NCBI GenBank assembly: GCA_946811695.1
Contig: OX328126.1
Location: 8,198,197-8,262,196 of the forward strand
Source: Gonocerus acuteangulatus
Lineage: Eukaryota; Arthropoda; Insecta; Hemiptera; Coreidae
Direction: 5' to 3'
Length of the DNA: 64,000 bases
A program made the translations under genes and the position numbers. The notes under the pieces were generated by a model. It saw nothing but the letters and a program-made list of their open reading frames with translations, did not search any database and was not told the origin of the DNA. Every line of letters starts with the position of its first letter. The stretch's first letter is position 1. Below are positions 24,711-35,355 of this stretch, one piece after another.

Positions 24711-25151
24711 TGTTTAATAATTTATATTGCTTTTAGAGTAATTGTATTTCATATACTTATTTTTTACATAAGTCTTTACTTTATTTATACATAAACTTCT
24801 TTAATTCAACTCCCTGGCAATGTCGAGCATTTTTCGCAGCTTGCGCCAGAAGGAACACGCCCCCTTGTGAACTTTAAATTTCGTATTCTAATTCAAGTTA
24901 AATCTATTTGATGTTAAAACCCGATAAAGGAAACTAAATAAACAAAAAGAAAGAGTAGATTGATTATGCAAAAATGCGAAGTTAGGGAAGCGAAAGAAAT
25001 AGAACGTAGATTTAATATTGTAAATGTCCTTTTGGTTGGAGCGATGGGACATCAAGGACATACAACTTGTAGTGGATTTCGCTTTGATAGAAGGACGTGG
25101 AATCAACACATCCGTGTTCGTTTTTAGGTGTGTTTCGTATATTAGTCGGAG

Positions 25152-25410
25152 AGCCAGTAACCGCACGGTTCATGAAGAGTTTTATGCACCTTGAAATTTT
25201 GCTATAATGTACCTCTTGGGTCGATAAGAAGGTATATATGTGTTGGCTAGACTTAACGTGGAACACCAGGTACTGCGCATAGGGGAAAGGTTCAAAAAAA
25301 ATATTTCTCAAAAATAGAGTTTTATTCACAAGCCAACTAACTTTAATGTAAAATTAAAACAATTTTACAATGAAAAATAAATATGGCAGACACTTTTAAG
25401 GGGGATAAAA

Positions 25411-25453
<43 letters not shown>

Positions 25454-26004
25454 AGTTTGTTTTTATTCTAACATTAAATGAGAGTTTTATTCACGCTTCC
25501 ATTTAACCGACACAGCTGTACAAGATTTTATGAGCAAGAACCAATGACAGCGCAGAGACCAACCACAACTGCGCGGAGCTCTCATACGCAGTATATTGCA
25601 GTCTATCATGGGCAACATTTATTTTCATGTTTACTGATGATTAGACCCCACAAAATAAACAATTTTGTTTATTTAAGACGCTGTTTAAATCACAGCGAGA
25701 ATAAATCACTCCATTTAACATTAAAAATAAAAACTATGTACTTTGTTTTTGTTTTTTATTTACATTTTAACCCCCTTAAATGTGTATGACTTATTTATTA
25801 TTCATTGTAAATCTGTCTTAATTTTACAGAAAATCTTCTGAATAAAACTCTATTTTTGGGCAATATTTGTTTGTACCTTTCCCCTATGTGCAGTACCTGG
25901 TGTTCCAAGGTAATTCTAGCCAAAACATACTTACCTTCTTATCTACCCAAGAGGTGTATTATAGCAAAATTTCAAGGTCCATAAAACACTTCATGAAAAG
26001 TGCT
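25152..26004. mobile_element. foldback element with long inverted repeats (family F2), copy 1
   Basis: Both ends share CTTCATGAA, GCACCTTGAAATTTTGCTAT and ATAAGAAGGT in inverted orientation, continuing inward to AAAATAGAGTTTTATTC. Arms are at least 180 bp and imperfect. An A-run of about 36 sits at 25415-25450. The interior contains AGCTGTACAAGAT and a GCGCGGAGCTCTC region. Copy 2 is at 57604-58388. No transposase is encoded. Confidence 0.82.
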
Positions 26005-26233
26005 CCGACTAGTATATGAAGTGCATTTTGGCGGTTGCACTTACTCGAGATTCTTAAACTATCGGTATTTTATTTTATTTTTTCGGTTTTACAAATTGTA
26101 GTACTTTTAAAAATTAATTTAAACTCTTTTCTCTAAGCTACTCGTTCCAAACAGGTGTACAAGATGTCTCAAAATCTACCTCACCGATTTTAAACGAGTA
26201 AGTTAAAACGCTTATCTATATATCTATTAAACG

Positions 26234-26236
<3 letters not shown>

Positions 26237-26272
<36 letters not shown>
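26237..26272. repeat. (TA)n microsatellite
   Basis: Pure TA immediately before the SINE at 26273. Confidence 0.9.
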
Positions 26273-26274
<2 letters not shown>

Positions 26275-26611
26275 GGGCGAGGTTAGCTCAGTGGTAGAGC
26301 ACTGGACTAATAAGCTGGAGGCCTGAGTTCAAATCCCGAGCAAGCACTAAGGATTTTTTCTTCTAGTGTCTTCGTACATGGGTTGAATTCGGCCTCCCTG
26401 ACCGTCCCTAGGCCAACCCAGCCTTTAATTAATTTAATAATGGGTATCTTGGTTGGTGCTAATGACTCTAGCAGTCGAAGCAGCCAAGGGGAAAATCAGG
26501 CGGCCGGGGCATAGTACTGACCACACTATCTCCCTAGTGTGCCGTATGGTCATGAATCAGATACCTCTATAGTATCTGCCCCTCAGGGCCCTCGTGACCT
26601 GTTACGGGACT

Positions 26612-26612
<1 letters not shown>
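26273..26612 (+). mobile_element. tRNA-headed SINE, family 2, near full length
   Basis: Head GGGGGCGAGGTTAGCTCAGT, A box TTAGCTCAGTGGTAGAGC, B box GAGTTCAAATCCCGAGC, with CTAATAA at the anticodon-loop position (tRNA-Ile-like AAT). The body follows, ending CCTCGTGACCTGTTACGGGA then CTG and a long (TA)n at 26614-26686. It serves as the reference copy for this window. No open frame, as expected for a SINE. Confidence 0.95.

Positions 26613-26613
<1 letters not shown>

Positions 26614-26686
<73 letters not shown>
26614..26686. repeat. (TA)n tail of the SINE
   Basis: About 72 bp of TA directly after the SINE 3' end. The copy at 30668-30965 has TA at the equivalent place. Confidence 0.9.
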
Positions 26687-26689
<3 letters not shown>

Positions 26690-26696
26690 CACGCAA

Positions 26697-27262
26697 AATT
26701 TGTCTTTATAGTTTCCCCTGTTTATTACATTAAGTGTAAATAATTCATGAACCACTGAACATAATTTACGAACAGTTGAACATACAATTTTTTTTAATTT
26801 TTCATCCAACTTAATATGAGCACTAATATCGTTAAAATTAAACATTCAAATCCTGATTAGACTTGGAAAAAATCAAAAATCTATTTTGAAGTCATTCAAA
26901 AATCATATTATTCTAATTAATCTCAGTGTTCAATTAAGATAAATTTACGTTCTGAAGGTATCAGTCTGATTTTTTACAAATCTAATCAGGATTTAAATGT
27001 TTAATTTTAACGATATTAAGGCTGATATTAAGTTAGATGAAAAATTAAAAAAAAATTGTATGTTCAACTGTTCGTAAATTATTTAATAAACAAGGGAAAC
27101 AAAAATAAAAAATCTGACTAGACGAAGCTGTTTTAAATTTTATTAGATTTTTTTTTCTTTCATTTTTTTTTTTTTTTTTAAATTCGATCAAATCGGTTAA
27201 AATTTAGAGGCTTAGCCTTTTTTGAAAAACGAAATATCGTTTGGACTCCACTGAGCAAAGTG
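26697..27262. mobile_element. foldback element (family F1), copy 1
   Basis: AACATTCAAATCCTGATTAGA with adjoining TTAATTTTTCATCCAACTTA on the left is mirrored by TCTAATCAGGATTTAAATG and GATGAAAAATTAA on the right. A loop of about 130 bp separates them. The right outer edge (CGTTTGGACTCCACTGAGC) matches the edges at 31830 and 63030 (AGTGGGGCCAAACGA). Non-coding. Confidence 0.75.
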
Positions 27263-27631
27263 CTGCCGAAACCTCCAATATAGTTTTGCATATAGGTCTG
27301 ACGTTTTTTTTTTTTTTTTCTCCTAGCGAAATTCCAAGCATTCTTTGATTTCGTATAAAAAAAAGGGGGGTAATTTTATTTCTCGTAAAAATTCATTCAT
27401 GTGTGAAAGTTGCACATAACGGTTACATATTTGTGATGCATTCTATAGTATTGCTTGCTCGCATGTGCTCACATGAAAAATGCAAGAGCACATATAAGTT
27501 GCTAGTTTAAGCATGTACTGCTTCCAGGAAAGTCTTCCTGGGTAAAGGTATTTCTGAGGTATTTGTTACATATCATTTCAAGGTCATTTACCTCTTACAG
27601 GATACACACCGAAAGATATCTATGTATGATA
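27263..27631. other. unassigned spacer
   Basis: Nothing recognised. A T-run lies at 27305-27320. Confidence 0.3.
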
Positions 27632-29075
27632 CTAGCCGAATACCTGTGCTTCTTCACAGCAGATAAGTAGTTATTTTATTACGTTAAATAATGTATCATC
27701 AAAATTAACGCTACTAAGTATACAATTTTGTGCAGTTTATTATAGCACAGTTCCCGTCATGCTATATGTTATTCATTAATTGATAAGTAATCAAAGTATA
27801 ATGTTTCTGGACATTGGGGCGCTCCGGACGAGTGTCAAGAAAGAGAAAACCTAGAGATAACCCGTTATCTATAGGTTGCCAGTAACAGGAGTTTAAGGGT
27901 TCGGGAAATCACAGTTTATTTCTAGTAATTCAAGGTCTGCCATCATAGTTGAAATGAAGCTCAAATAAAAATAATACTATGAAATAAATACAGTACAGTT
28001 ACAGCTGACCTGTTATCGTCCTAGCAACGCTTGCTGCCTAGGCGTGCCTTCTCTCAAACCAACTAAAAATTCAAACCCCACTAGAAATACTTAAAAAGTT
28101 CCAATATTAAAAAATCCTTTCTTAGCGAGTGTCTACGTTCTAAGGGGAGTGTCCATGAAAAATGTTCTGCCTAGAGGTTTGAGCTGGGCTATGATAGGTC
28201 AGTGAGTGAGTGAGTGAGTGAGTGAGTGAGTGAGTGAGTGAGTGAGTGAGTGAGTGAGTGAGTGAGTGAGTGAGTGAGTGAGTGAGTGAGTGAGTGAGTG
28301 AGTGAGTGAGTGAGTGAGTGAGTGAGTGAGTGAGTGAGTGAGTGAGTGAGTGAGTGAGTGAGTGAGTGAGTGAGTGAGTGAGTGAGTGAGTGAGTGAGTG
28401 AGTGAGTGAGTGAGTGAGTGAGTGAGTGAGTGAGTGAGTGAGTGAGTGAGTGAGTGAGTGAGTGAGTGAGTGAGTGAGTGAGTGAGTGAGTGAGTGAGTG
28501 AGTGAGTGAGTGAGTGAGTGAGTGAGTGAGTGAGTGAGTGAGTGAGTGAGTGAGTGAGTGAGTGAGTGAGTGAGTGAGTGAGTGAGTGAGTGAGTGAGTG
28601 AGTGAGTGAGTGAGTGAGTGAGTGAGTGAGTGAGTGAGTGAGTGAGTGAGTGAGTGAGTGAGTGAGTGAGTGAGTGAGTGAGTGAGTGAGTGAGTGAGTG
28701 AGTGAGTGAGTGAGTGAGTGAGTGAGTGAGTGAGTGAGTGAGTGAGTGAGTGAGTGAGTGAGTGAGTGAGTGAGTGAGTGAGTGAGTGAGTGAGTGAGTG
28801 AGTGAGTGAGTGAGTGAGTGAGTGAGTGAGTGAGTGAGTGAGTGAGTGAGTGAGTGAGTGAGTGAGTGAGTGAGTGAGTGAGTGAGTGAGTGAGTGAGTG
28901 AGTGAGTGAGTGAGTGAGTGAGTGAGTGAGTGAGTGAGTGAGTGAGTGAGTGAGTGAGTGAGTGAGTGAGTGAGTGAGTGAGTGAGTGAGTGAGTGAGTG
29001 AGTGAGTGAGTGAGTGAGTGAGTGAGTGAGTGAGTGAGTGAGTGAGTGAGTGGTATTTGACAAATATATAGTAGA
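27632..29075 (-). mobile_element. Helitron-like element A with expanded tetranucleotide
   Basis: On the minus strand it starts TCTACTATATATTTGTCAAA, then ACCACTCACTCA..., and ends at CTAG. It lies exactly between A and T. It is an inverted paralogue of 29835-30608: the flanks of the microsatellite (ACCTATCATAGCCCAGC and ATTTGTCAAATACCA) match on both sides. It is 1,444 bp mainly because of an 852-bp tetranucleotide tract. Confidence 0.8.
28200..29051. repeat. (GAGT)n microsatellite, about 213 units
   Basis: 852 bp of uninterrupted GTGA repeat; I saw no imperfection. The three reading frames of endless THSL repeats here are artefacts of a four-base period. The paralogous position in element B has only about six units with an interruption. 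Confidence 0.98.
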
Positions 29076-29834
29076 TATAAATCAGGTGTTTGTCTGCCTG
29101 TTCCTGTACTCCAAGTCCACACTGTTTTACTGAATTTGACAAAACTTGGCACACAAGTATGTCTTGATCCAGGGAGTGTCATAGGCTAGCTCAAAATCCT
29201 CTAGGACGCACAGTTCCGATGTCACGGGCTCGAAACTGTGAACCCGAACAGTTACAGATTTGCGTTATTAAATTTTAATATTACTTATTTGGGTTTTTAA
29301 TTTATTTTTGCTTTTCTGGATGCAGAATGTAGGTGTATCATGGCACGCTAGTAACCGAAAAAATTTTGCACTTGAAATTACCTATAGAATCTGGAAGCGT
29401 GTAAACGCAAAAGCAGGGATCGAAACAGTTACAAAAAACTTTTATTTAAAAGTTCTAAGAGTAAAAGTTATATATGAACTGCTAAAATTAGGTGCATGAA
29501 AATAAAAGTTGAAGTAATACCTTAATTTTATTTCAATGTGAAATAAAAGTTTTAAGTATTTTAATCAACAATTTATGGTGCCCCTTGTTTACAATACTTG
29601 AAATACTGGGAAGAAAGAAAATAAACACTTCCATGTCTATATTAACTAGCACTTATCCTACCCCCCCCCCCAGCCCAGCCACTCAAGTGCCTTTTCAACC
29701 ATAAAGTATATATAAAAGGATTATAGATATAATCTAACTTCCACAAACTTACAGGATAAATTATTATAGAAATTGAATTAATTCTTCAAAATAAGTAAGA
29801 GTAGAAACCCCCCTCATAATAATCATTATTTTAA
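29076..29834. other. spacer between head-to-head Helitron-like elements
   Basis: 29090-29270 resembles a Helitron leader (GTTTGTCTGCCTGTTCCTGT, then TTGACAAAACTTGGCACACA). The following region is AT-rich with a C-run at 29660-29671. No gene. Confidence 0.5.
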
Positions 29835-30608
29835 TCTACTGTATATTTGTCAAATACCACTCACTCACTCACCCACTCACTCACCTATCATCGCCCAGCC
29901 CAAACCTCTTGCCAGAAAAATTTGCACTATTGCATGGACACCCTTTAAAATAGAAACATACGCTAAGAAAGTATTTTTTTCGACGTTGCTAGGACGATAA
30001 CACAATAGCTGTTACCGTCCTGTATTTATTTCTTAATATTCTTTTTAATTGAGCTTCATTTCAACTATGATGGCAGACCTTGAATTACTAGAAATAAACT
30101 GTGATTTTGTCCCTCATAGAGTTTACGCTATACCTGGTGATGGTCCATCCGAGGTAATAATATCCCGAACCCTTACACAGCCTCCTCACCCATCAGCATC
30201 CCCAGTCAGAACACTTCTTGGTAATACTCGCAAATATAATGGTTGTTTCCAAATGACATCTTGGAAACATAAATTTTTAAATTTTAACGTATATTTGTTA
30301 TCGACAGCGAATTTTAACCTCTACTGGTTAAACTCCTGTTACTGCTAACTTATAGATAACGGGTCATCTGTTTGTTGACACTGGTCGAGAGCACCCCAGT
30401 GTCAAGAAACATTATACTTTGATTACTTATCAATTGATAGGCTAATGGCCTAGTTGTCGAATCGCCGAAAAAAAATATATATAGTATGGCGGGAAGCGTG
30501 CTATAATAAACTACACAAAATTATATTAGCGTTAATTTTTGTGATACATTATTTAAGGCGATAAAATAGCTACTCATATGCTGTCACGAAGCACGGGTAT
30601 TCAGCTAG
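29835..30608 (+). mobile_element. Helitron-like element B
   Basis: Starts TCTACTGTATATTTGTCAAA after host A, followed by a short CTCA tract. Ends CACGGGTATTCAGCTAG before host T. It is 774 bp. It contains a 99-codon open frame (30049-30348) that reads through sequence also present, with changes, in copies A and C. No known domain, so probably chance. Confidence 0.8.
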
Positions 30609-30619
30609 TATGTATATAC

Positions 30620-30665
<46 letters not shown>
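30620..30665. repeat. (TA)n microsatellite
   Basis: Lies between Helitron-like element B and the minus-strand SINE at 30668, in the SINE tail position. Confidence 0.9.
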
Positions 30666-30667
<2 letters not shown>

Positions 30668-30669
<2 letters not shown>

Positions 30670-30962
30670 AAATTCAGTCCCGTAACAGGCCACGAGGGCC
30701 CTGAGGGGCAGATACTATAGAGGTACCTGATTCATGACCATACGGCACACTAAGGAGATAGTGTGGTCAGTACTATGCTCCGGCCGTCTGATTTTCCCCT
30801 TGGCTGCTTCCACTGCTGGGTTGGCCCAGGGACGGTCAGGGAGGCCAAGATCAACCCATGAACGAAGACACTAGAAGAAAAACTCTTTCGTGCTTGCTCG
30901 GGATTTGAATTCAGGTCCTCCAACTTATTAGTCCAGTGCTCTACCACTGAGCTAACCGTGCC

Positions 30963-30965
<3 letters not shown>
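30668..30965 (-). mobile_element. tRNA-headed SINE, family 2, with internal deletion
   Basis: Minus strand: GGGGCACGGTTAGCTCAGTG head, CTAATAA anticodon loop, B box GAATTCAAATCCCGAGC, and 3' end GTTACGGGACTG. Relative to 26273-26612, the GGTGCTAATGAC block with its AT-rich stretch is deleted. Confidence 0.92.
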
Positions 30966-31035
<70 letters not shown>

Positions 31036-31067
31036 CATATATATATGTACATATATATATATACATA

Positions 31068-31102
<35 letters not shown>

Positions 31103-31155
31103 CATATACATAATGTATATATATAAATATACATTACATATATATATATATATAA
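30966..31155. repeat. compound (TA)n / TATACA microsatellite
   Basis: About 190 bp of TA with periodic TACA and TGTA interruptions. The tyrosine/isoleucine-rich frames across it are artefacts. Confidence 0.95.
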
Positions 31156-31408
31156 GTGAAAAGTAGCTAAGTGCTAGAATGGTATGTTTTGTGTATATAG
31201 TATACACGTGTGAGAGAGAGATTCACGTGAGAGGTGGTGAGACCCCCCCCCCTTCAAATTCCAGACTACTCTTTTTACGCGCTCCTCTGGTCCTAATGTT
31301 TATAGCCAGAGGTTGGAGCATTCATCTTGGGTAGACCCCGTGGGAAGATCACCCGGCTCTCTCACGGCACCATGGACCGCTTCTCGGCTGTTTATGTATT
31401 GTCCTTTA

Positions 31409-31461
<53 letters not shown>

Positions 31462-31465
<4 letters not shown>

Positions 31466-31846
31466 GATAAATTATTATCAGCTCTGATATCGTTGAAATT
31501 AAACATTCAAATTCTGATTAGACTCCGAAAATTTATCTTAATTCGACAATGAAATTAATTGAAATAATATTATTTTTGAATGATTTGAAAATAGATAGAT
31601 TTTTCTATGTCTAATCAGGTTTCATGTTTGGGGAATGTTTCATTTCAACAATATTAGTGCTTATAATAAGTTAATTGGAAGACTTCGTAAATTATTTACA
31701 CTAAATTTAATAGACAGGGGTAACAAAAAACAAAAATCTGGCCAGACAGAGCTGTTCTAAATTTTATTAGCTTTCAAAAAAAAAATATGCATTGAAATCG
31801 GTTAAGAGTTAGAGGTTGTTGCCTTTTTTTAATGTCTTTTGGCCCC
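31462..31846. mobile_element. foldback element (family F1), copy 2, diverged
   Basis: TTGAAATTAAACATTCAAAT and TCTGATTAGA on the left are mirrored by GTCTAATCAGG and ATTTCAACAATATTAGTGCT on the right. It ends TTGGCCCCACTGCGC and is cut directly by SINE sequence at 31848. A (TA)n tract precedes it at 31411-31460. Confidence 0.65.
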
Positions 31847-31847
31847 A

Positions 31848-31927
31848 CTGCGCGCCGGTGGGGATCGAACCCACCATCTCCCGCTTATGAATCTAAGGCA
31901 CTAGCCACTAGACCACGGGGAGACCTC
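31848..31927 (-). mobile_element. SINE family 1, head only
   Basis: Minus strand GGTCTCCCCGTGGTCTAGTG head, CTTAGATTCATAAGCGGGAG and GGGTTCGATCCCCACC. Only the tRNA-like part remains. Confidence 0.85.
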
Positions 31928-32870
31928 CGTAAGTTAGTATATGAGTTAACATTTTCACAACAAAAAATAAATTCTCAACTATTTTGTGTATAAAACTAGT
32001 TATCAATTTCAAATATAGAAATTTTTAAAATCTGACTTGTTTCGTAGCCGAAATTTGATTTCGTAAGGAATATTAGGTTATGCAGCTACTGCGTGACGGT
32101 ATTTTTTACGGTGACTATTAATAAAAACAAGTAACGGGGTTTTGTGATTTAATTTTAGTAAGTTTGCGATTGAATGCGGATTTTAAATGAAATCTTTAAA
32201 AAAGTGATTGGCTTCTGGTCAGTTCTTTTTTTTTTTTTTTTGTTCTTTTTTGCAATCTTGAAGAAAGGTCCTTGAGAAGCTGAAGTGATATATCGAAGAT
32301 AAGTCGATATCTCGTATGCCAGACGGATCTCACGTAGCAGAATACAATGGAAGATACTGCCAGGGGATTATAATACACGCTGCTCGGTGTGGTAAATCAA
32401 TCCACCGAGAAATAAATCAGAGCCTAATAGATTCGGTACAGGAGAAGAAGGGAGGTTACCTCGACTGTTCACTATTCCAAGGCTATTTATCCCATAAAGG
32501 GTGTTATTGCCCAGTTGTTGGGTCCTGGGAACCACCGGGACTCCGGGATAGGGAGGCTCTTGTTAGAATTAGATCGAACCCAGTATTCCTTTTAGGGTGA
32601 CTTTACTACCGCCACCTCAGCCATGGAAATATCTCATTCCGGATTCTAAATGTGAAACACTCAGCTGTCTTGTTTCGGCCTCTTACTGATCCCTAGATAA
32701 GGAGGTACTCATCTCAGCGGTACACTAAGTGGTGTCCTTGAGGCGTGCATTTCAATGGCGGACAACAATCAAATCGGCAAAAGAAATCTAATAGGGAAAG
32801 AATTGAAATGGGCATCCATAATAAAAACTATAGTGGAAGATCTCTAACAATATTTATTTAAGCAATCAGG
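31928..32870. other. unassigned sequence
   Basis: No confident gene. A 94-codon open frame at 32316-32600 has no recognisable family. 32060-32105 repeats TTATGCAGCTACTGCGTGAC, seen also near 9945. Confidence 0.3.
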
Positions 32871-33170
32871 GATTAGTTGGGATTCGGCTAACATCAATAC
32901 GATTTTTGTAAAATATCTATAGTAAGGACGTTTCGGCTACTCTATGGTAGCCTTCATCAGCTAAAATGTCAAAAACAGAATTAATACACAGAAAAAAGGT
33001 TTACCAATAATATAAATGATAGGTCTATAAATACAAATCAATTTTTTAAATTACAATTTGTTGTTAAAATATTAGAACAATTAGTTATTATTAAACAGGT
33101 AAAGTGAAAATTAGTTTTATATCTAGAAATTAGTTCTAGAACATCAATAGAAACATAAAACACATTTTAA
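32871..33170 (-). repeat. family P repeat, uninterrupted paralogue of 60360-60900
   Basis: Contains AGTTGGGATTCGGCTAAC, GGACGTTTCGGCTACTCTAT and AATACACAGAAAAAAGGTTT in the same order as 60380-60780. There, a SINE interrupts AATACACAGAAAA. This copy is the empty site. Confidence 0.85.
32926..32960 (-). ncRNA. hammerhead-like hairpin, ACGT type
   Basis: Minus strand: CTGATGA, A, GGCTAC-CATAGA-GTAGCC (perfect 6-bp stem), GAAA, CGTC. A+CG+T is self-complementary, followed by C. One extra A sits between CTGATGA and the stem compared with the canonical hammerhead. Stem I pairing is poor in this copy. Confidence 0.4.
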
Positions 33171-33208
33171 ATGAGGTATATACAAGTGAATAGGTGCTAA
33201 TAATAATA

Positions 33209-33461
33209 TCGTCGATTCAAAAGCAAACTAACGAATATGAAAAAATGCATCTTTCATTGTCCATCTTTAATAATTTCTGCTGGACTTATTTACGGCAAAT
33301 TCTTCAATCTGACTTCACTCTATTAAAGGGAAAGTATTCCACTATCAAAAGGTCAAATCTGCCGAATATTTGACTGTCCAAAAAAAAGTTATGAATAAAT
33401 ACTTTTCCACTCTGAAAAGTGTTAAATTTTCATATTCCTTAGTTTGCTTTTGTATCGACGA
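33209..33461. mobile_element. TA-flanked MITE, copy 2
   Basis: 253 bp, inverted relative to 17044-17295 and very similar throughout, including AGTCCAGCAGAAATTATTAA on the minus strand. TA on both sides. Confidence 0.88.
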
Positions 33462-33541
33462 TATTAATTAATTTTTAACAGAAAATAAGGAACTACATAC
33501 CAATGAGTCGGGAGGCAGAGAAAGACCAATATTTATTTGTG

Positions 33542-33755
33542 CTTGAACATTGTTTTTTTTTTTTTTTTTTTTTTTTTTACGGCACATATACATCTAGGTC
33601 ATTAGCGCCGACATCTAGGGTGTAGCGAGGAATTTCACCAGCGAGCCGTGGGATGATAAAATTCCTGCCGGAGGTTGGGAATCGAACCCACCATCTCCCG
33701 CTTATGAATCCAAGGCGCTAGCCATTAGACCACGGGAGACCCCTTGAACATTGTT
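33542..33755 (-). mobile_element. SINE family 1 with 13-bp target-site duplication
   Basis: Element at 33555-33742. Minus strand starts GGGTCTCCCGTGGTCTAATG and ends TATATGTGCCGT plus about 25 A. It is flanked by direct repeats CTTGAACATTGTT at 33542-33554 and 33743-33755. Intact A- and B-box-like motifs. TSD plus poly(A) show LINE-mediated retroposition. Confidence 0.95.
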
Positions 33756-33776
33756 ATTACCAATATGGTCGGGGTA

Positions 33777-34168
33777 AATATGGATGGTTGAGAGCACAAC
33801 TAGACCAAGTACATTTTTGACATTTTATGTTGTAATGACATTGAAGAGTATTACTAAAATGGCTCTTTTCAGTGCTACAGGAGACTAAGTCCTAACTTCA
33901 TTATTTTGCCACTTGTAGCAGTTCTTGCTGTCCATCTGGTAGTCATTCTTATTTGTTTTCAGAGCAGAAGTAAGCCAAGTCCAAGTTGAAACTATTTTCT
34001 GAACAAGGCTATACATACATAATGTCAGTGTTTAAGTTAAAATCTTTTTAAGACTTATACTGGTCAATAGGATTTATACAACGTCTCTGCAAGTAAAACG
34101 CATAAAACTCATTTTATGAAAACTGTATAACATGGACTTGGTCTAGTTGCGCTCTGAAACATCCATTT
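33777..34168. mobile_element. MITE-like element with 29-bp inverted ends
   Basis: Left end GGATGGTTGAGAGCACAACT then AGACCAAGT. Right end ACTTGGTCTAGTTGCGCTCT then GAAACATCC. About 390 bp, non-coding. Confidence 0.8.
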
Positions 34169-34189
34169 CTTCTTGAGGTTTCCCGATTT

Positions 34190-34250
34190 GCGACATGAAA
34201 CCGATTTCCCCCCAATAGGTAGGGAGGAACCCCGATAAAAATCTTAAATA
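34190..34250 (+). repeat. repeat family A, short diverged fragment
   Basis: GCGACATGAAACCGATTTCC then a GGGAGGAACCCCGATAAAAA end, corresponding to the 3' half of family A. Confidence 0.5.
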
Positions 34251-34283
34251 AACCACTATAAGCTGTAGTGCCCCGAGCAGGGT

Positions 34284-34668
34284 ATTACTAAAATGGCTCT
34301 TTTCAGTGCTACAGGAGACTAAGTCCTAACTTCATTATTTTGCAGCAGTTCTTGCTGCACATCTGGAAGTCATTCTTATTTGTTTTCAGAGCACAAGTAA
34401 GCCAAGTCCAAGTTGTAACTGTTTTATGAACAAGGTTATACATAAATAATGTCATCATGAAGATTAGATAGTTAGCCGTCGAGGTGATAAGTAAAGATGG
34501 AATGGTTGGGATTCGGCTAAAGAAACCTCAATACGATTTTTTTTAATAATGTCAGTGTTCAAATCTTTTTAAGACTAATACTGGTCAATAGGATCTTTAA
34601 TTAAAACGCATATTACTCATTTTCTGAGAACTGTATAACATGGACTTGGTCTAGTTGTGCTCTCAACC
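34284..34668. mobile_element. second copy of the 33777 MITE, 5'-truncated and interrupted
   Basis: Shares GGTATTACTAAAATGGCTCT through GAACTGTATAACATGGACTT with the first copy and ends in ACTTGGTCTAGTTGTGCTCT then CAACCCTCC. It is interrupted at about 34455-34545 by a family P fragment (GTTAGCCGTCGAGGTGATAA). Confidence 0.75.
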
Positions 34669-34950
34669 CTCCATATATATATACATTAAACGGAAACTGA
34701 AATAGAGTACACGTTTATCAAACAAAAAGTAAAATAAACTTTTGTCATATAAATTAAGCAAAAATTAATTGTTAGGTTCAGCCACTATACGTTGCGGTTG
34801 CCTCTTTTCTTCATTATATTTTCCAAGTAAATGCAAACGGCATTTATATCTGTGATGTTAAAGGTGGTCAAGAAATAATATGTTGAAGAGTTGTTGGTGT
34901 GTTCATCAATAACGGGTTTTAGATTATTCCTGAGATTGGAGTACTACTTG

Positions 34951-35355
34951 GCGGTGACAAATCTGGGAAAAAAACCTTTACAAAAAAAGGCGTCTGCTGG
35001 CGTTCGAGCAAGCGCAGTGGTGTTCGTGCATGTGCAGTGCGATGTACAAAAAAGAAGACTGTATGTGTCACAAAAAAAGTGCCCGCTGGTGTTTGCGCAT
35101 GCGCTGTGGCGTTCGCGAAGGCGCAGTGGCCATGTACGAAAAAGACGACTGTAAGATATAGAGCACTATGCATAGGTTTGTCGGGTAGACTTAGGTGTTC
35201 CGAAAAGTTGTAACAAAAAAGTGTCCGCTGGCGTTCGCGCATGCGCATTGGCCATTTACGAAAAAGAAGACTACATGTTATACTGTACGTTACATAGGTT
35301 TGTCGGGTGGATTCAAAGCTTATTTATGTTCATGAATTTGAGCAGAAGGCTCTAA
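34951..35355 (+). repeat. GCGCATGCGC-bearing repeat, copy 1
   Basis: Modules of AAAAAAGTGTCCGCTGGCGT, TCGCGCATGCGCA and TGGCCATTTACGAAAAAGA occur about three times, ending GAGCAGAAGGCTCTAAACGA. A shorter copy lies in the wingless intron at 56851-57158. GCGCATGCGC equals the core of the NRF-1 / Erect wing binding site. Confidence 0.8.

Noticed and set aside
26273..26345. Functional tRNA-Ile gene
   Set aside because: A and B boxes are good, but the acceptor stem does not close and the same head with a common body recurs in many copies, so it is a SINE head.
28140..29182. Three overlapping minus-strand frames of more than 300 codons with endless THSL repeats
   Set aside because: A pure four-base repeat without stop words is open in all frames of that strand; no gene is implied.
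30049..30348. 99-codon open frame as a real gene
   Set aside because: It lies in a repeated Helitron-like element; the paralogue at 24190-24470 has changes that break it, and no domain is recognisable.
32316..32600. 94-codon frame (MPDGSHVAEYNGRY...)
   Set aside because: No family resemblance, splice context or second copy that would support coding.
34891..35248. Overlapping frames on both strands in the GCGCATGCGC repeat
   Set aside because: Explained by a GC-rich module repeated without stops; the other copy does not preserve the frame.
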